NCBI RefSeq assembly: GCF_000195635.1
Contig: NZ_GL882691.1
Span: 97,760-161,759 of the forward strand
DNA length: 64,000 bases
Direction: 5' to 3'
Source: Bacteroides fluxus YIT 12057
GTDB lineage: Bacteria; Bacteroidota; Bacteroidia; Bacteroidales; Bacteroidaceae
Below the pieces are notes generated by a model. The model worked only from the letters and a program-made list of their open reading frames with translations. It was not told the DNA's origin and did no database searches. The translations under genes and the position numbers were made by a program. Below are positions 50,529-60,052 of this stretch, piece after piece. Numbering within the stretch: position 1 is the stretch's first letter; each line of letters opens with the position of its first letter.

Positions 50529-52592
50529 CTATTCTGTCCGGAAAGTGGAAGCAGGTAATCCCGTCTTGTTCACTAAGTTGGCGCGAGTAAACGGTTGCCA
50601 GCCGTAGCGCACGTAGCGTGGATTCTTGATGCTTTTGTTATAGACCTTCAGGCGGTTTCCTTCTACCTCGGCAACGGCGGGTTCAAACAATCCGTCAATT
50701 TCCGCCACCTCAAAAGTGCGCAGAGGCTGACCGTCGGCGCTGTGCAATCCTTCACCATAGTCGAATGTCAGATATGCTGCACCATTACGGAACTCCACGT
50801 TGCGGTACAGAGGACCTGACGGTACCACTTGCTTGTGTCCGTAGGTGCGGTTCAGTGCCCAATGTCCCAACCGTTCGCCGATTGGTTTCTTATTGCGGGG
50901 ATGCACGTCCAGAGAATCTCCATGGTCACTGGAAACCGCCATGCCTGTCGCCCGGATATCCTCCATCATTTTCCGTTGGCTGTCACGGAACCATGGCCAT
51001 GAAGGGCGGTCTATGCTGGAAAGCTGCACATAGTAGAAAGGTAGCTGCTCGTCATTCCAGTTCCTGCGCCAGCTATCTACAAGTAGATGGAACAGCTTTT
51101 CGTGTGTGGTGAGATTATGTGCGTTTGATTCTCCCTGGTACCAGATGATGCCTTTTATGGGGAAACTCTCCAAGGGACGGATGCCTGCCTCATAGAGGTA
51201 ACAAGGTTCGTAGGGATGACGTTGCTCTTTGTAACTGGATTTTTTGATGTTCAATGCAGCACGGCCACGTACCCAGTCCTGGATAAAATCATTGCCGGTC
51301 CATTGTTTCAGTATGGCAGGAAATCGGTATTCCAATGTACTCCGGTCTATCCATGCTTCCGTAGGAGAGCCTCCTATGGCATTACAAATCAGTCCGACAG
51401 GTACTTGCAGACTGTCACGTAGCATTTTGCCGAAGTAGTAGGCTATGGCAGAGAAGTTGCGTGCCGTCTCGGGAGTGGCAGCTTCCCATTGGGTGCCTTT
51501 GTAGTATTGAAGGTGGTTCAGGGAATCGAGCACAGATACCGGCCATTCCACGGCGTGGGTAAGCCATCGGCCTTTCATGTCAAACAACCGCAGTTGGCTG
51601 TCTTTGGCGGCAGGTATGTCTTTTGAGGCGGTAGTGGCGGCTTTCAGCATGAATTCCATGTTGGATTGTCCCGAGCAGAGCCATACTTCGCCTGCCAATA
51701 CGTCCTTATATAATAAGGTGGTTTTCCCGTCTGTAACAGTCAAGGTGTATGGGCCGCCTGCGGACAGAGGAGCCAATGTCACCTGCCAGTGCCCGTCACT
51801 GCCTGCCCGTGCGGTCTTTTTCTGTCCGGCTATGCTGACTTTCACTTTGGCGTCGGCATTGGCCATTCCTTTGATTTGCAAAGGACGGTCACGCTGAAGT
51901 ACCATTCGGTCCGTATAAGTCATAGGCATCTGTAAACCTCCGTAATCACCGGTAATGGCAGAATAAACCGTTTGTGCCAATATTCCGGCACCTTCCGGAT
52001 TGGGATGAACGGCGTCCGGTAGCATGAAAGGGTAAGGATACAGGGGCTGCTCGAAATCGGTCAGTTGTACATTGGCTACGTGTGCCACGGTCTCTATGGC
52101 TTGTTGTATTTCTCCGCGCCAGTCGCGTGTGCCCGATTCGAAACGCGGATGGCGGTCGGCGATGGGAGTCAGTTTGGCAATGATGATCCTGCAGTCCGGT
52201 TTCGCTGTCCGGAAGCTGTCAATCAATGCCAGATAGTCCCGGATAAACTCGTCCCTGTAGTTTGGCCAGTCGCGTGGGTCGGTATCATTGATCCCTAAGT
52301 GGATCACTACGATGTCACCGGCAAATGCCATCGCTTTCCGATACTCTTCCTGTTGCATGTAGGGGCGGTGTCCCCTGTTCAGCAGGGTGGCTCCTGATTT
52401 GCCGAAATTTCCCACCTGGTATGCGTCGCCCAGCATTTGTTGCAATCGTGCCGGATAGGCTTGTGTCTCACGTTCGGGTAACGTGTAACCATAAGTGATG
52501 CTGTTTCCTACGCATGCCACCTTCGTACGCTTCTGAGCCGAAGCATGCAAAGCAAGCAGCATGAGCAATGAATAAAGAATGATTTTTTTCAT
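50529..52592 (-). CDS. Two-domain sialate O-acetylesterase
   Basis: A 687-aa exported enzyme expected to remove O-acetyl groups from sialic acids so that sialidases can act. After a signal peptide (LLALHASAQ) comes an N-terminal SGNH domain: Ser 31 in VACVGNSITYG, HLGINDTDPRDW, and the C-terminal Asp-His of DAVHPNPEG near residue 195. From about residue 215 is a second SASA-type esterase unit with WLCSGQSNMEFML, IGGSPTEAWIDRS and GIIWYQGESNAHN. It is a single gene on the minus strand, divergent from the mannosidase operon, with a -7 box TAACTTTG on the minus strand (52624-52631). Confidence 0.9.
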   Translation of the reverse strand: MKKIILYSLLMLLALHASAQKRTKVACVGNSITYGYTLPERETQAYPARLQQMLGDAYQVGNFGKSGATLLNRGHRPYMQQEEYRKAMAFAGDIVVIHLGINDTDPRDWPNYRDEFIRDYLALIDSFRTAKPDCRIIIAKLTPIADRHPRFESGTRDWRGEIQQAIETVAHVANVQLTDFEQPLYPYPFMLPDAVHPNPEGAGILAQTVYSAITGDYGGLQMPMTYTDRMVLQRDRPLQIKGMANADAKVKVSIAGQKKTARAGSDGHWQVTLAPLSAGGPYTLTVTDGKTTLLYKDVLAGEVWLCSGQSNMEFMLKAATTASKDIPAAKDSQLRLFDMKGRWLTHAVEWPVSVLDSLNHLQYYKGTQWEAATPETARNFSAIAYYFGKMLRDSLQVPVGLICNAIGGSPTEAWIDRSTLEYRFPAILKQWTGNDFIQDWVRGRAALNIKKSSYKEQRHPYEPCYLYEAGIRPLESFPIKGIIWYQGESNAHNLTTHEKLFHLLVDSWRRNWNDEQLPFYYVQLSSIDRPSWPWFRDSQRKMMEDIRATGMAVSSDHGDSLDVHPRNKKPIGERLGHWALNRTYGHKQVVPSGPLYRNVEFRNGAAYLTFDYGEGLHSADGQPLRTFEVAEIDGLFEPAVAEVEGNRLKVYNKSIKNPRYVRYGWQPFTRANLVNKTGLPASTFRTE

Positions 52593-52623
52593 GGTATCTT
52601 TGTTTGAGTTTGTTATTATGGTG

Positions 52624-52736
52624 CAAAGTTAGCAAAAAGTAATAGATAAAATGAGAATATTTAATTATATACACCGTATAAACTAAAAAAATATATTAAT
52701 TAAAAATGCATATTACATATATATATTGTATATTTG
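52624..52736. promoter_or_regulatory. Divergent promoters: sialate esterase and GH2/GH20/GH92 operon
   Basis: The minus-strand -7 box is TAACTTTG (plus CAAAGTTA 52624-52631), 32 bp before the esterase ATG. The plus-strand -7 box TATATTTG followed by CA (52729-52736) lies 24 bp before the preferred mannosidase start at 52760, which argues against the upstream in-frame ATG at 52706. Confidence 0.65.
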
Positions 52737-52759
52737 CAGAAAATCCTTTATCTAAGAAC

Positions 52760-55324
52760 ATGAAAAGTAAACTTCTGTACGTTTTTATTACTTGCTTTAG
52801 TCTGCTGTATGTCCGGGCTAATGACACTTCCGAAACTATAATCTTGAACCGGGGATGGATGTTCGCGCAGTCGGGAACCGATAAATGGCTGCCTGCCACC
52901 GTGCCGGGTACTGTACATCAGGATCTGTTGAACCATGAACTGCTCCCTGATCCTTTCTTCGGAACCAATGAGAAAAAAATCCAATGGGTAGAGAATGAGG
53001 ATTGGGAATACAAGACCACATTCACCGTGACCGGAGAACAACTTTCGCGGGGAGCCGCCATGATGACTTTTGAAGGGCTTGACACGTATGCGGACGTTTA
53101 TCTTAACGGTGCATTGTTGCTGAAGTCGGACAATATGTTTGTCGGTTATTCCGTCTCGGTGAAAGAGGTGCTCCGCCAAGGAGAAAACAAACTGCATGTC
53201 TTTTTCCGTTCACCTGTCAAGGAGACATTGCCGCAATGGGCGTCGAACGGATTTGACTATCCGGCGGACAATGACCATTCAGACAAGAAACTCAGTGTAT
53301 TTACCCGAAAGGCTCCTTACAGCTACGGCTGGGACTGGGGAATCCGTATGGTGACCAGCGGCATCTGGCGTCCTGTCACGTTGCGTTTCTATGATGTGGC
53401 TGCCATTGGCGACTATCATGTGAAACAGCTTTCGCTGACCGACCGGCAGGCGGAGATTTCCAATGAGCTGGAGATAAACAGTATATCATCGGGAAAAGAG
53501 GAAGCCGAAATCATCGTGTCCTGTTCTTTGAAGGACGGACAGCCCCTTATCGTCAGACGGCCGGTAGTGCTGAATCCCGGCATCAACCATGTGAAAATCC
53601 CTGTAGAGATAAAGGACCCGGTGCGCTGGATGCCCAATGGCTGGGGAGAACCTGTGCTGTATGACTTTACGGCGCAAGTGGTCTGCCGGGGAAAGACGGT
53701 AGCTTCCGAACATCACCGTATCGGACTTCGTACGGTCCGTCTGGTGAATGAAAAGGATGAACACGGTGAATCCTATTACTTTGAAGTGAACGGTATCCCC
53801 ATGTTCGCCAAAGGGGCGAACTTTATTCCCAATGACATTTTGCTTCCTTCCATGACCGACGAGCGATATGCCACCTTGTTCCGGGACATCAGGGAAGCCA
53901 ATATGAATGTCATCCGTGTATGGGGAGGAGGCACTTACGAGGATAACCGCTTCTATGACCTTGCAGATGAAAACGGTATCTTGATATGGCAGGATTTTAT
54001 GTTCGGATGTACCATCTATCCGGCTGATCCGGTATTCTTGAAACGCGTTTCCGAGGAGGTCGATTATAATATCAAGCGTTTGCGTAACCATGCTTGCCTT
54101 GCCATGTGGTGCGGTAACAACGAGATTCTGGAAGGGTTGAAGTATTGGGGATGGCAATCCCGTTATACTCCCGAAGTGTATGAGGAGTTTTACCGCAATT
54201 ATGACAAGCTGTTCCGCGAATTGCTTCCTTCCAAAGTGAAGGAGTGGGACGAGGGGCGCTCTTATATCCATACTTCTCCTTATTTCTCCAATTGGGGACG
54301 TCCCGATTCCTGGAATATCGGTGACAGCCACAACTGGGGTATCTGGTACGGCAAGAAAACTTTTGAATCGTCCGACACGGAAATCGGACGGTTCCAGAGC
54401 GAGTTCGGTTTCGAATCGTTTCCCGAAATGAAGACCATCGCCACTTTTGCCTCTCCCGAAGATTATGAGATCGAGTCTGAAGTAATGACTGCCCATCAGA
54501 AGAGCTCTTTGGGCAATGACTTGATACGTACCTATATGGAACGTGATTTCATCGTTCCCGAGAAATTTGAGGATTTTGTCTATGTCGGTCTTGTACTGCA
54601 GGGACAGGGGATGCGCTATTGCTTTGAAGCGCACCGCCGCAACCGTCCATACTGTATGGGAACGCTTTATTGGCAACTGAACGACAGCTGGCCGGTCGTG
54701 TCGTGGTCGGGCATCGATTATTATGGTAACTGGAAAGCTTTGCATTATCAGGCGAAACGTGCGTTTGCTCCGTTGATCGTTAACCCTATCCATGAAAACG
54801 GGAATCTGAATGTCTATCTGCTTTCTGACAAACTGGAAGATTCGGCAGGCATGACTTTGGAAATGCGGTTGATGGACTTTAACGGCAGGAAACTGCAACA
54901 GGAGTCGGTCAAAGTGGAGGCTCCCGCCAACAGTTCTGTCAAGGTGTTTGGCAAACCTTTGGACGAGTGGGCGGATGAAGGACAACGCAAGGAGTGTTAT
55001 TTGCTGCTTTCCCTTAAAGACCGGCAAGGGCGTGAGATTGCGCGTGACATCCATTATTTCGTGCCTACCAAGGACTTGAATTTGCCCCGGGCTGTTGTGA
55101 AAAGTAAGCTGAAGGTGTCGGATGGCCGTTGCGAGGTTACACTCTCTTCCTCAAAGCTGGCAAAGGATGTTTTTGTGCAGATACCTTATCAGGGGGCACG
55201 CTTTACGGATAATTTCTTTGACCTTTTGCCGGGAGAAACACGCAAGATTGTAATTACCTCTCCGGAAATAAGGAAAGGTGTGGTTCCTGAGATATCCATT
55301 AAGCATATACGTGAAACTTATTAA
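52760..55324 (+). CDS. GH2 beta-mannosidase
   Basis: An 854-aa exported enzyme that releases beta-linked mannose, such as the core Man-beta-1,4-GlcNAc of N-glycans. The signal peptide is MKSKLLYVFITCFSLLYVRA. A jelly-roll sugar-binding domain (LNRGWMFAQSGTDKWLPATV, NEDWEYKTTF) and Ig-like domains precede the TIM barrel: FEVNGIPMFAKGANFIPND, NVIRVWGGGTYED, the acid/base Glu 455 in MWCGNNEILEG, and the nucleophile Glu 548 in RFQSEFGFESFPEM. Spacing between the two Glu matches characterised Bacteroides GH2 mannosidases. First gene of an operon with gaps of 20-36 bp. Confidence 0.92.
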   Translation: MKSKLLYVFITCFSLLYVRANDTSETIILNRGWMFAQSGTDKWLPATVPGTVHQDLLNHELLPDPFFGTNEKKIQWVENEDWEYKTTFTVTGEQLSRGAAMMTFEGLDTYADVYLNGALLLKSDNMFVGYSVSVKEVLRQGENKLHVFFRSPVKETLPQWASNGFDYPADNDHSDKKLSVFTRKAPYSYGWDWGIRMVTSGIWRPVTLRFYDVAAIGDYHVKQLSLTDRQAEISNELEINSISSGKEEAEIIVSCSLKDGQPLIVRRPVVLNPGINHVKIPVEIKDPVRWMPNGWGEPVLYDFTAQVVCRGKTVASEHHRIGLRTVRLVNEKDEHGESYYFEVNGIPMFAKGANFIPNDILLPSMTDERYATLFRDIREANMNVIRVWGGGTYEDNRFYDLADENGILIWQDFMFGCTIYPADPVFLKRVSEEVDYNIKRLRNHACLAMWCGNNEILEGLKYWGWQSRYTPEVYEEFYRNYDKLFRELLPSKVKEWDEGRSYIHTSPYFSNWGRPDSWNIGDSHNWGIWYGKKTFESSDTEIGRFQSEFGFESFPEMKTIATFASPEDYEIESEVMTAHQKSSLGNDLIRTYMERDFIVPEKFEDFVYVGLVLQGQGMRYCFEAHRRNRPYCMGTLYWQLNDSWPVVSWSGIDYYGNWKALHYQAKRAFAPLIVNPIHENGNLNVYLLSDKLEDSAGMTLEMRLMDFNGRKLQQESVKVEAPANSSVKVFGKPLDEWADEGQRKECYLLLSLKDRQGREIARDIHYFVPTKDLNLPRAVVKSKLKVSDGRCEVTLSSSKLAKDVFVQIPYQGARFTDNFFDLLPGETRKIVITSPEIRKGVVPEISIKHIRETY

Positions 55325-55344
55325 TTTTTTTTAAACATATAAAT

Positions 55345-57669
55345 ATGAGAAACCTATTGAAGACGGCAGCAGCGATTGCCATGACCGGATGGTTATGTTC
55401 CTGCTCCGGTGAAAAAACTGAAGCAAATTACCGGGTGATTCCTATCCCTCAAGAAATTGTGATGGCTGCCGGCAGTGAGTTTACATTGAGTAGCGGTGTT
55501 AAGATTATCTATCCGGAAGGAAATGAGGCGATGCAGCGCAACGCCCGGTATCTGGCCGACTATTTGAAGAAAGCCACCGGAATGGATTACCGGGTGGAAG
55601 CCGGTACTGAAGGCAAGGGGAATATCCTGCTTCAAGTACTTCCGGATGCTGAAAAACCGGAGGCTTATCAGTTGAAGGTAAATGGTGAAGGTGTCGTGAT
55701 TTCCGGTGCAAGCGAGGCCGGTGTATTTTATGGAATCCAGACTTTACGCAAGTCCATTCCCGTCGTGGCAGGCAGCACTCCCGTGCTGGCCGGAGTTGAA
55801 ATCAATGACGCTCCCCGTTTCGATTACCGTGGTGCCCATTTTGACGTGAGCCGCCACTTCTTCACGGTGGATGAGGTGAAGAGTTTCATCGATATGATGA
55901 CACTGCATAATATGAACCGTCTGCACTGGCATATCACCGATGACCAGGGCTGGCGTATCGAAATCAAGAAGTATCCGTTGCTCACCGAGATTGGCTCCCA
56001 GCGCAAGGAAACCGTTATCGGCCGTAATTCCGGAGAATATGACGGCAAACCTTATGGCGGTTTCTATACTCAGGAGCAGGCTAAGGAAATCGTGGCTTAT
56101 GCCGCTGAACGCTATATCACCGTAATTCCCGAAATAGACCTTCCCGGACACATGCAGGCTGCCTTGGCGGCTTATCCGCATTTAGGATGTACAGGTGGCC
56201 CGTATGATGTATGGACGATATGGGGAGTCTCCGACAATGTGCTTTGTGCGGGCAATGACAGTGTGCTGACTTTCATTGATGACGTACTGGCGGAAATAAT
56301 GGATATCTTCCCTTCGGAATATATACACATCGGAGGTGACGAATGTCCGAAGGTGAAATGGCAGACTTGTCCTAAGTGCCAGGCACGCATCAAGGCCTTA
56401 GGCATCAAGTCCGATGCCAAGCATAGCAAGGAAGAGTATTTGCAGAGCTTCATCATCAATCATGGCGAGAAATTCCTGAATGCACATGGCCGCCAGATGA
56501 TAGGTTGGGACGAGACTCTGGAAGGTGGTCTGGCACCGAATGCCACCGTGATGTCCTGGCGTGGCGAAGGCGGAGGCATTGAAGCTGCCAAGCAACACCA
56601 TGATGTGATCATGACTCCGAACACTTATCTCTATTTTGACTATTATCAGACTAAGGATACGGAAAACGAGCCTCTCGGCATTGGCGGTTACCTGCCGTTG
56701 GAGCGGGTTTATGGCTACGAGCCGATGCCCCGTTCACTTACTCCTGAGGAGCAGAAGTATATCATAGGCGTCCAGGCCAACCATTGGACTGAGTATATTC
56801 CTACACTTTCGCATTTGCAGTATATGGCATTGCCGCGTTGGGCAGCTCTCTGTGAAGTTCAATGGAGCAGTCCGGAAGAGAAAAACTACCAGGATTTCTT
56901 GAGCCGTCTGCCGCAACTCATCAAGTTGTACCAGGCCGAAGGTTACAATTATGCCAAACATGTGTTTGATGTGACCGCTGATTTCCGGGCCAATGCGCAG
57001 ACCGGTGTTGTGGAGGTCAGCATGAAAACCATAGACAATGCTCCCATCCATTATACACTGGATGGTACGGAACCCACCGCAGTCTCACCCGTGGCAGACA
57101 GTGTGCTTGCCATCAAGGAGAATTGCACGTTCCGTGCCGTAGCTGTACGTCCCGAGGGCAACAGCCGTATTCTTTCCGAGAAAATCGCTTTCAGCAAATC
57201 CACCTGCAAACCTATTGTGGCTAACCAGCCTGTGAACAAGCAATATGAGTTCAAGGGGGTATCTACCTTGGTTGACGGGCTGAAAGGCAACGGTAACTAT
57301 AAGACCGGCCGATGGATTGCTTTCTACCGCAACGACATGGATGTGACCATTGACTTGCAGGAACCTACCGAAATCTCCAGTGTGGCTTTCACTACTTGCG
57401 TGGAGAAGGGCGACTGGGTATTCGACGTACGTGGTATCACTGTCGAGGTGTCTGATGACAACAAGACATTTACCAAAGTCTTTTCGGAAGAATATCCGGC
57501 TATGAAGGAAACCGACCGCAACGGTTTGTATGAGCATAAGCAGACATTCGAGCCCGTCAAGGCACGTTACGTGCACATCCTTGCCCCGTCGGAACACTCT
57601 ATTCCTGCTTGGCATGGCGGAAAGGGAAATCCCGGTTTTCTGTTTGTAGATGAGATTGTAATAGACTAA
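55345..57669 (+). CDS. GH20 beta-N-acetylhexosaminidase with C-terminal F5/8C module
   Basis: A 774-aa lipoprotein (lipidated Cys about residue 20, WLCSCSGEK). A GH20b domain (30-150) is followed by the GH20 barrel from FDYRGAHFDVSRHF, with MNRLHWHITDDQGW and the catalytic Asp 332-Glu 333 in YIHIGGDECPKVKW, then GWDETLEGGLAPNATVMSWR. A chitobiase-like C-domain (about 545-625) and an F5/8 type C carbohydrate-binding module (about 640-774) close the protein, which ends PGFLFVDEIVID. It removes terminal beta-GlcNAc/GalNAc, next to the GH2 and GH92 mannosidases, which suggests sequential trimming of N-glycan antennae. Confidence 0.93.
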   Translation: MRNLLKTAAAIAMTGWLCSCSGEKTEANYRVIPIPQEIVMAAGSEFTLSSGVKIIYPEGNEAMQRNARYLADYLKKATGMDYRVEAGTEGKGNILLQVLPDAEKPEAYQLKVNGEGVVISGASEAGVFYGIQTLRKSIPVVAGSTPVLAGVEINDAPRFDYRGAHFDVSRHFFTVDEVKSFIDMMTLHNMNRLHWHITDDQGWRIEIKKYPLLTEIGSQRKETVIGRNSGEYDGKPYGGFYTQEQAKEIVAYAAERYITVIPEIDLPGHMQAALAAYPHLGCTGGPYDVWTIWGVSDNVLCAGNDSVLTFIDDVLAEIMDIFPSEYIHIGGDECPKVKWQTCPKCQARIKALGIKSDAKHSKEEYLQSFIINHGEKFLNAHGRQMIGWDETLEGGLAPNATVMSWRGEGGGIEAAKQHHDVIMTPNTYLYFDYYQTKDTENEPLGIGGYLPLERVYGYEPMPRSLTPEEQKYIIGVQANHWTEYIPTLSHLQYMALPRWAALCEVQWSSPEEKNYQDFLSRLPQLIKLYQAEGYNYAKHVFDVTADFRANAQTGVVEVSMKTIDNAPIHYTLDGTEPTAVSPVADSVLAIKENCTFRAVAVRPEGNSRILSEKIAFSKSTCKPIVANQPVNKQYEFKGVSTLVDGLKGNGNYKTGRWIAFYRNDMDVTIDLQEPTEISSVAFTTCVEKGDWVFDVRGITVEVSDDNKTFTKVFSEEYPAMKETDRNGLYEHKQTFEPVKARYVHILAPSEHSIPAWHGGKGNPGFLFVDEIVID

Positions 57670-57694
57670 AAGAAGAATCAACGACAGCAGAAGA

Positions 57695-60016
57695 ATGAAA
57701 TCAGTGAACAGGTACTTGTGGGGAGCGGCTTTCGGGGCGCTCCTTGCAAGTTGCGGCACAAATGCCGTGCAGAAAGATTATGCGGATTACGTCAATCCGT
57801 TTATCGGTACCGGAGGACATGGACACACGTTCCCCGGTGCTGTTGTTCCTAACGGTATGATACAGCCGGGGCCTGATACACGTATTTATGGCTGGGATGC
57901 GTGTTCGGGCTATTATGATGCGGATACTGTCATCAACGGCTTTTCACATCTTCATCTGAGCGGAACCGGTTGTGGTGATTATGGCGAGATTCTATTGATG
58001 CCTACTGTGGGAAAACAGCATACGGAACTTTCTGCCGCAGCAGTCTCTTCTGATGCTTCATTTGCCGCGACGGGCGGTTCACCGGCTCAGACGTTACCAT
58101 ACGCTTCCCGTTTCTCACACCGAAATGAGGAGGCGGCTCCCGGTTATTATTCCGTATTCCTCGACACCTATGGCGTAAAGGCGGAACTGACCGCCACTTC
58201 ACGAGCGGCATTGCATCGCTACACTTTTCCCGAAAGCAGTGAGGCCGGCTTTATCCTTGATCTGGACTACTCTTTGCAGGGGCAGCACAACCGTGCCCTT
58301 TCTTTGGAAGTGGTGAATGATTCTACAATCTGCGGATATAAAAACACCAACAGCTGGGCATGGAGGCATGATGTCTATTTCAGGGCGGTGTTCTCCAAAC
58401 CGTTTACTTGTGAAATCCTGACCGATTCCATCCTCCGGCCTAAAGGACAGCGCTCCCTGCCGGTGAAGAAGGCGTTGCTGCATTTTGCGACAGCCAAGGA
58501 TGAGCAGGTACTGGTCAAGGTGGCCCTTTCTTCGGTAGATGCGGAAGGAGCGGTAAAGAATCTGGCAGAGATTCCCGGATGGAATTTTGAGCAGGTAAAG
58601 GCTGATGCCCGCCGTGACTGGAATAATTATCTGGGCAAGATAGATATTGAGACGGATAATGCGGAGCAGAAGACCGTATTCTATACGGCCCTTTACCATA
58701 CGGGCATTTCTCCGAGCCTGTTTACCGATGTGGACGGACGTTATCGTGGCCTTGACCGTGAGATACATACGGCCGAGGCAGACAAGCCCATGTACACCAT
58801 TTTCTCTTTATGGGACACCTTCCGTGCCTTGCATCCGTTGCTTACCATCATCGAACCGGAACTTAATACCCGTTTTATCAACGCTTTGCTGAAGCAGTAC
58901 CGGGATGGGGGAATCTTGCCGATGTGGGAGCTTGCCGGAAATTATACCGGTACCATGATTGGTTACAACGCCGTGCCGGTGATTGTGGATGCCTATATGA
59001 AGGGTGACCGTGGTTTCGATGCCCGCTTGGCTCTGGAAGCTTGTCTGCGCAGTGCCGAGTATGACACATTGGCTCCCATCGCCACGACTGACTATCTGAA
59101 ACATGCCGCATTGATGCCCATCTCCAAATATTACAAGAACACGCTGGGCTATGTACCTTGTGACAAAGAACATGAGGCAGTGGCGAAGGGATTGGAATAT
59201 GCTTATGACGACTGGTGTATCAGCCGGCTGGCAGGAGCTTTGGGAGATACCGCTACCCAACGCCGTTATGCCGAATTCGGCCGTTCGTACCGCCATTATT
59301 TTGATCCGGTCGTTCGTTTCATGCGCGGTAAGGATATGGATGGAAACTGGCGTACACCATTCAATCCCCGTTCCAGCAGCCACCGTGAAGACGATTATTG
59401 CGAAGGTACCGCCTGGCAATGGACATGGTTCGTCCCGCAGGATGTGGAAGGATTGGTACAGCTGATGGGAGGCCGTGAGGGCTTTATCAATAAGTTGGAC
59501 TCCTTGTTTACCGCCGATTCCGCATTGGAGGGTGACCAGACTTCTGCCGATATCTCGGGACTGATAGGACAGTATGCGCATGGAAACGAACCGAGCCACC
59601 ATATCCTGCATCTGTATAATAAGGTAGGCCAGCCTTGGAAAACGCAGGCTTTGGTAGATAGTGTGCTTCACAGCCAATACTTCAATGATCCTGACGGCCT
59701 TTCCGGTAATGAGGACTGCGGCCAGATGTCTGCGTGGTATATACTGAATTCAATGGGGTTCTATCAGCTTTGTCCGGGTAAGCCGGAATATTCTATCGGC
59801 CGTCCGTTGTTCGATGCTGTAACTATTCGTCTGCCGCAAGGGAAGGAATTCCGCATCGTGGCAAAGAACAATTCAGCTGCCAACAAATATATTGAGAGTG
59901 CCACGCTGAACGGGAAGCCTCTGTCAGTGCCTTACTTCACCCATCAGCAACTGATGGAAGGGGGCATGCTGCAAGTAGTGATGACGGATAAACCGACAGA
60001 GTGGGGGACGGAATAA
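57695..60016 (+). CDS. GH92 exo-alpha-mannosidase
   Basis: A 773-aa lipoprotein (Cys 20 in LLASCGTNA) of the calcium-dependent inverting GH92 family. The N-terminal domain begins DYVNPFIGTGGHGHTFPGA, followed by GWDACSGYYDADT and FSHLHLSGTGCGDYGEI. The catalytic (alpha/alpha)6 domain shows FSLWDTFRALHPL, GLEYAYDDW, DDYCEGTAWQWTWFVPQD and the metal/base motif NEDCGQMSAWYILNSMGF. The residue before the conserved Glu is Cys here, whereas the fused GH92 downstream has His, so the two may prefer different linkages. It starts 26 bp after the GH20 gene. Confidence 0.93.
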   Translation: MKSVNRYLWGAAFGALLASCGTNAVQKDYADYVNPFIGTGGHGHTFPGAVVPNGMIQPGPDTRIYGWDACSGYYDADTVINGFSHLHLSGTGCGDYGEILLMPTVGKQHTELSAAAVSSDASFAATGGSPAQTLPYASRFSHRNEEAAPGYYSVFLDTYGVKAELTATSRAALHRYTFPESSEAGFILDLDYSLQGQHNRALSLEVVNDSTICGYKNTNSWAWRHDVYFRAVFSKPFTCEILTDSILRPKGQRSLPVKKALLHFATAKDEQVLVKVALSSVDAEGAVKNLAEIPGWNFEQVKADARRDWNNYLGKIDIETDNAEQKTVFYTALYHTGISPSLFTDVDGRYRGLDREIHTAEADKPMYTIFSLWDTFRALHPLLTIIEPELNTRFINALLKQYRDGGILPMWELAGNYTGTMIGYNAVPVIVDAYMKGDRGFDARLALEACLRSAEYDTLAPIATTDYLKHAALMPISKYYKNTLGYVPCDKEHEAVAKGLEYAYDDWCISRLAGALGDTATQRRYAEFGRSYRHYFDPVVRFMRGKDMDGNWRTPFNPRSSSHREDDYCEGTAWQWTWFVPQDVEGLVQLMGGREGFINKLDSLFTADSALEGDQTSADISGLIGQYAHGNEPSHHILHLYNKVGQPWKTQALVDSVLHSQYFNDPDGLSGNEDCGQMSAWYILNSMGFYQLCPGKPEYSIGRPLFDAVTIRLPQGKEFRIVAKNNSAANKYIESATLNGKPLSVPYFTHQQLMEGGMLQVVMTDKPTEWGTE

Positions 60017-60052
60017 CGTAGTGATACCGAAATACTTTAAACACCGCCTTAT

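Noticed and set aside
52706..52759. Upstream ATG extension of the GH2 mannosidase
   Set aside because: It lies over the predicted -7 box and would put a non-signal sequence before a clear signal peptide starting at 52760.
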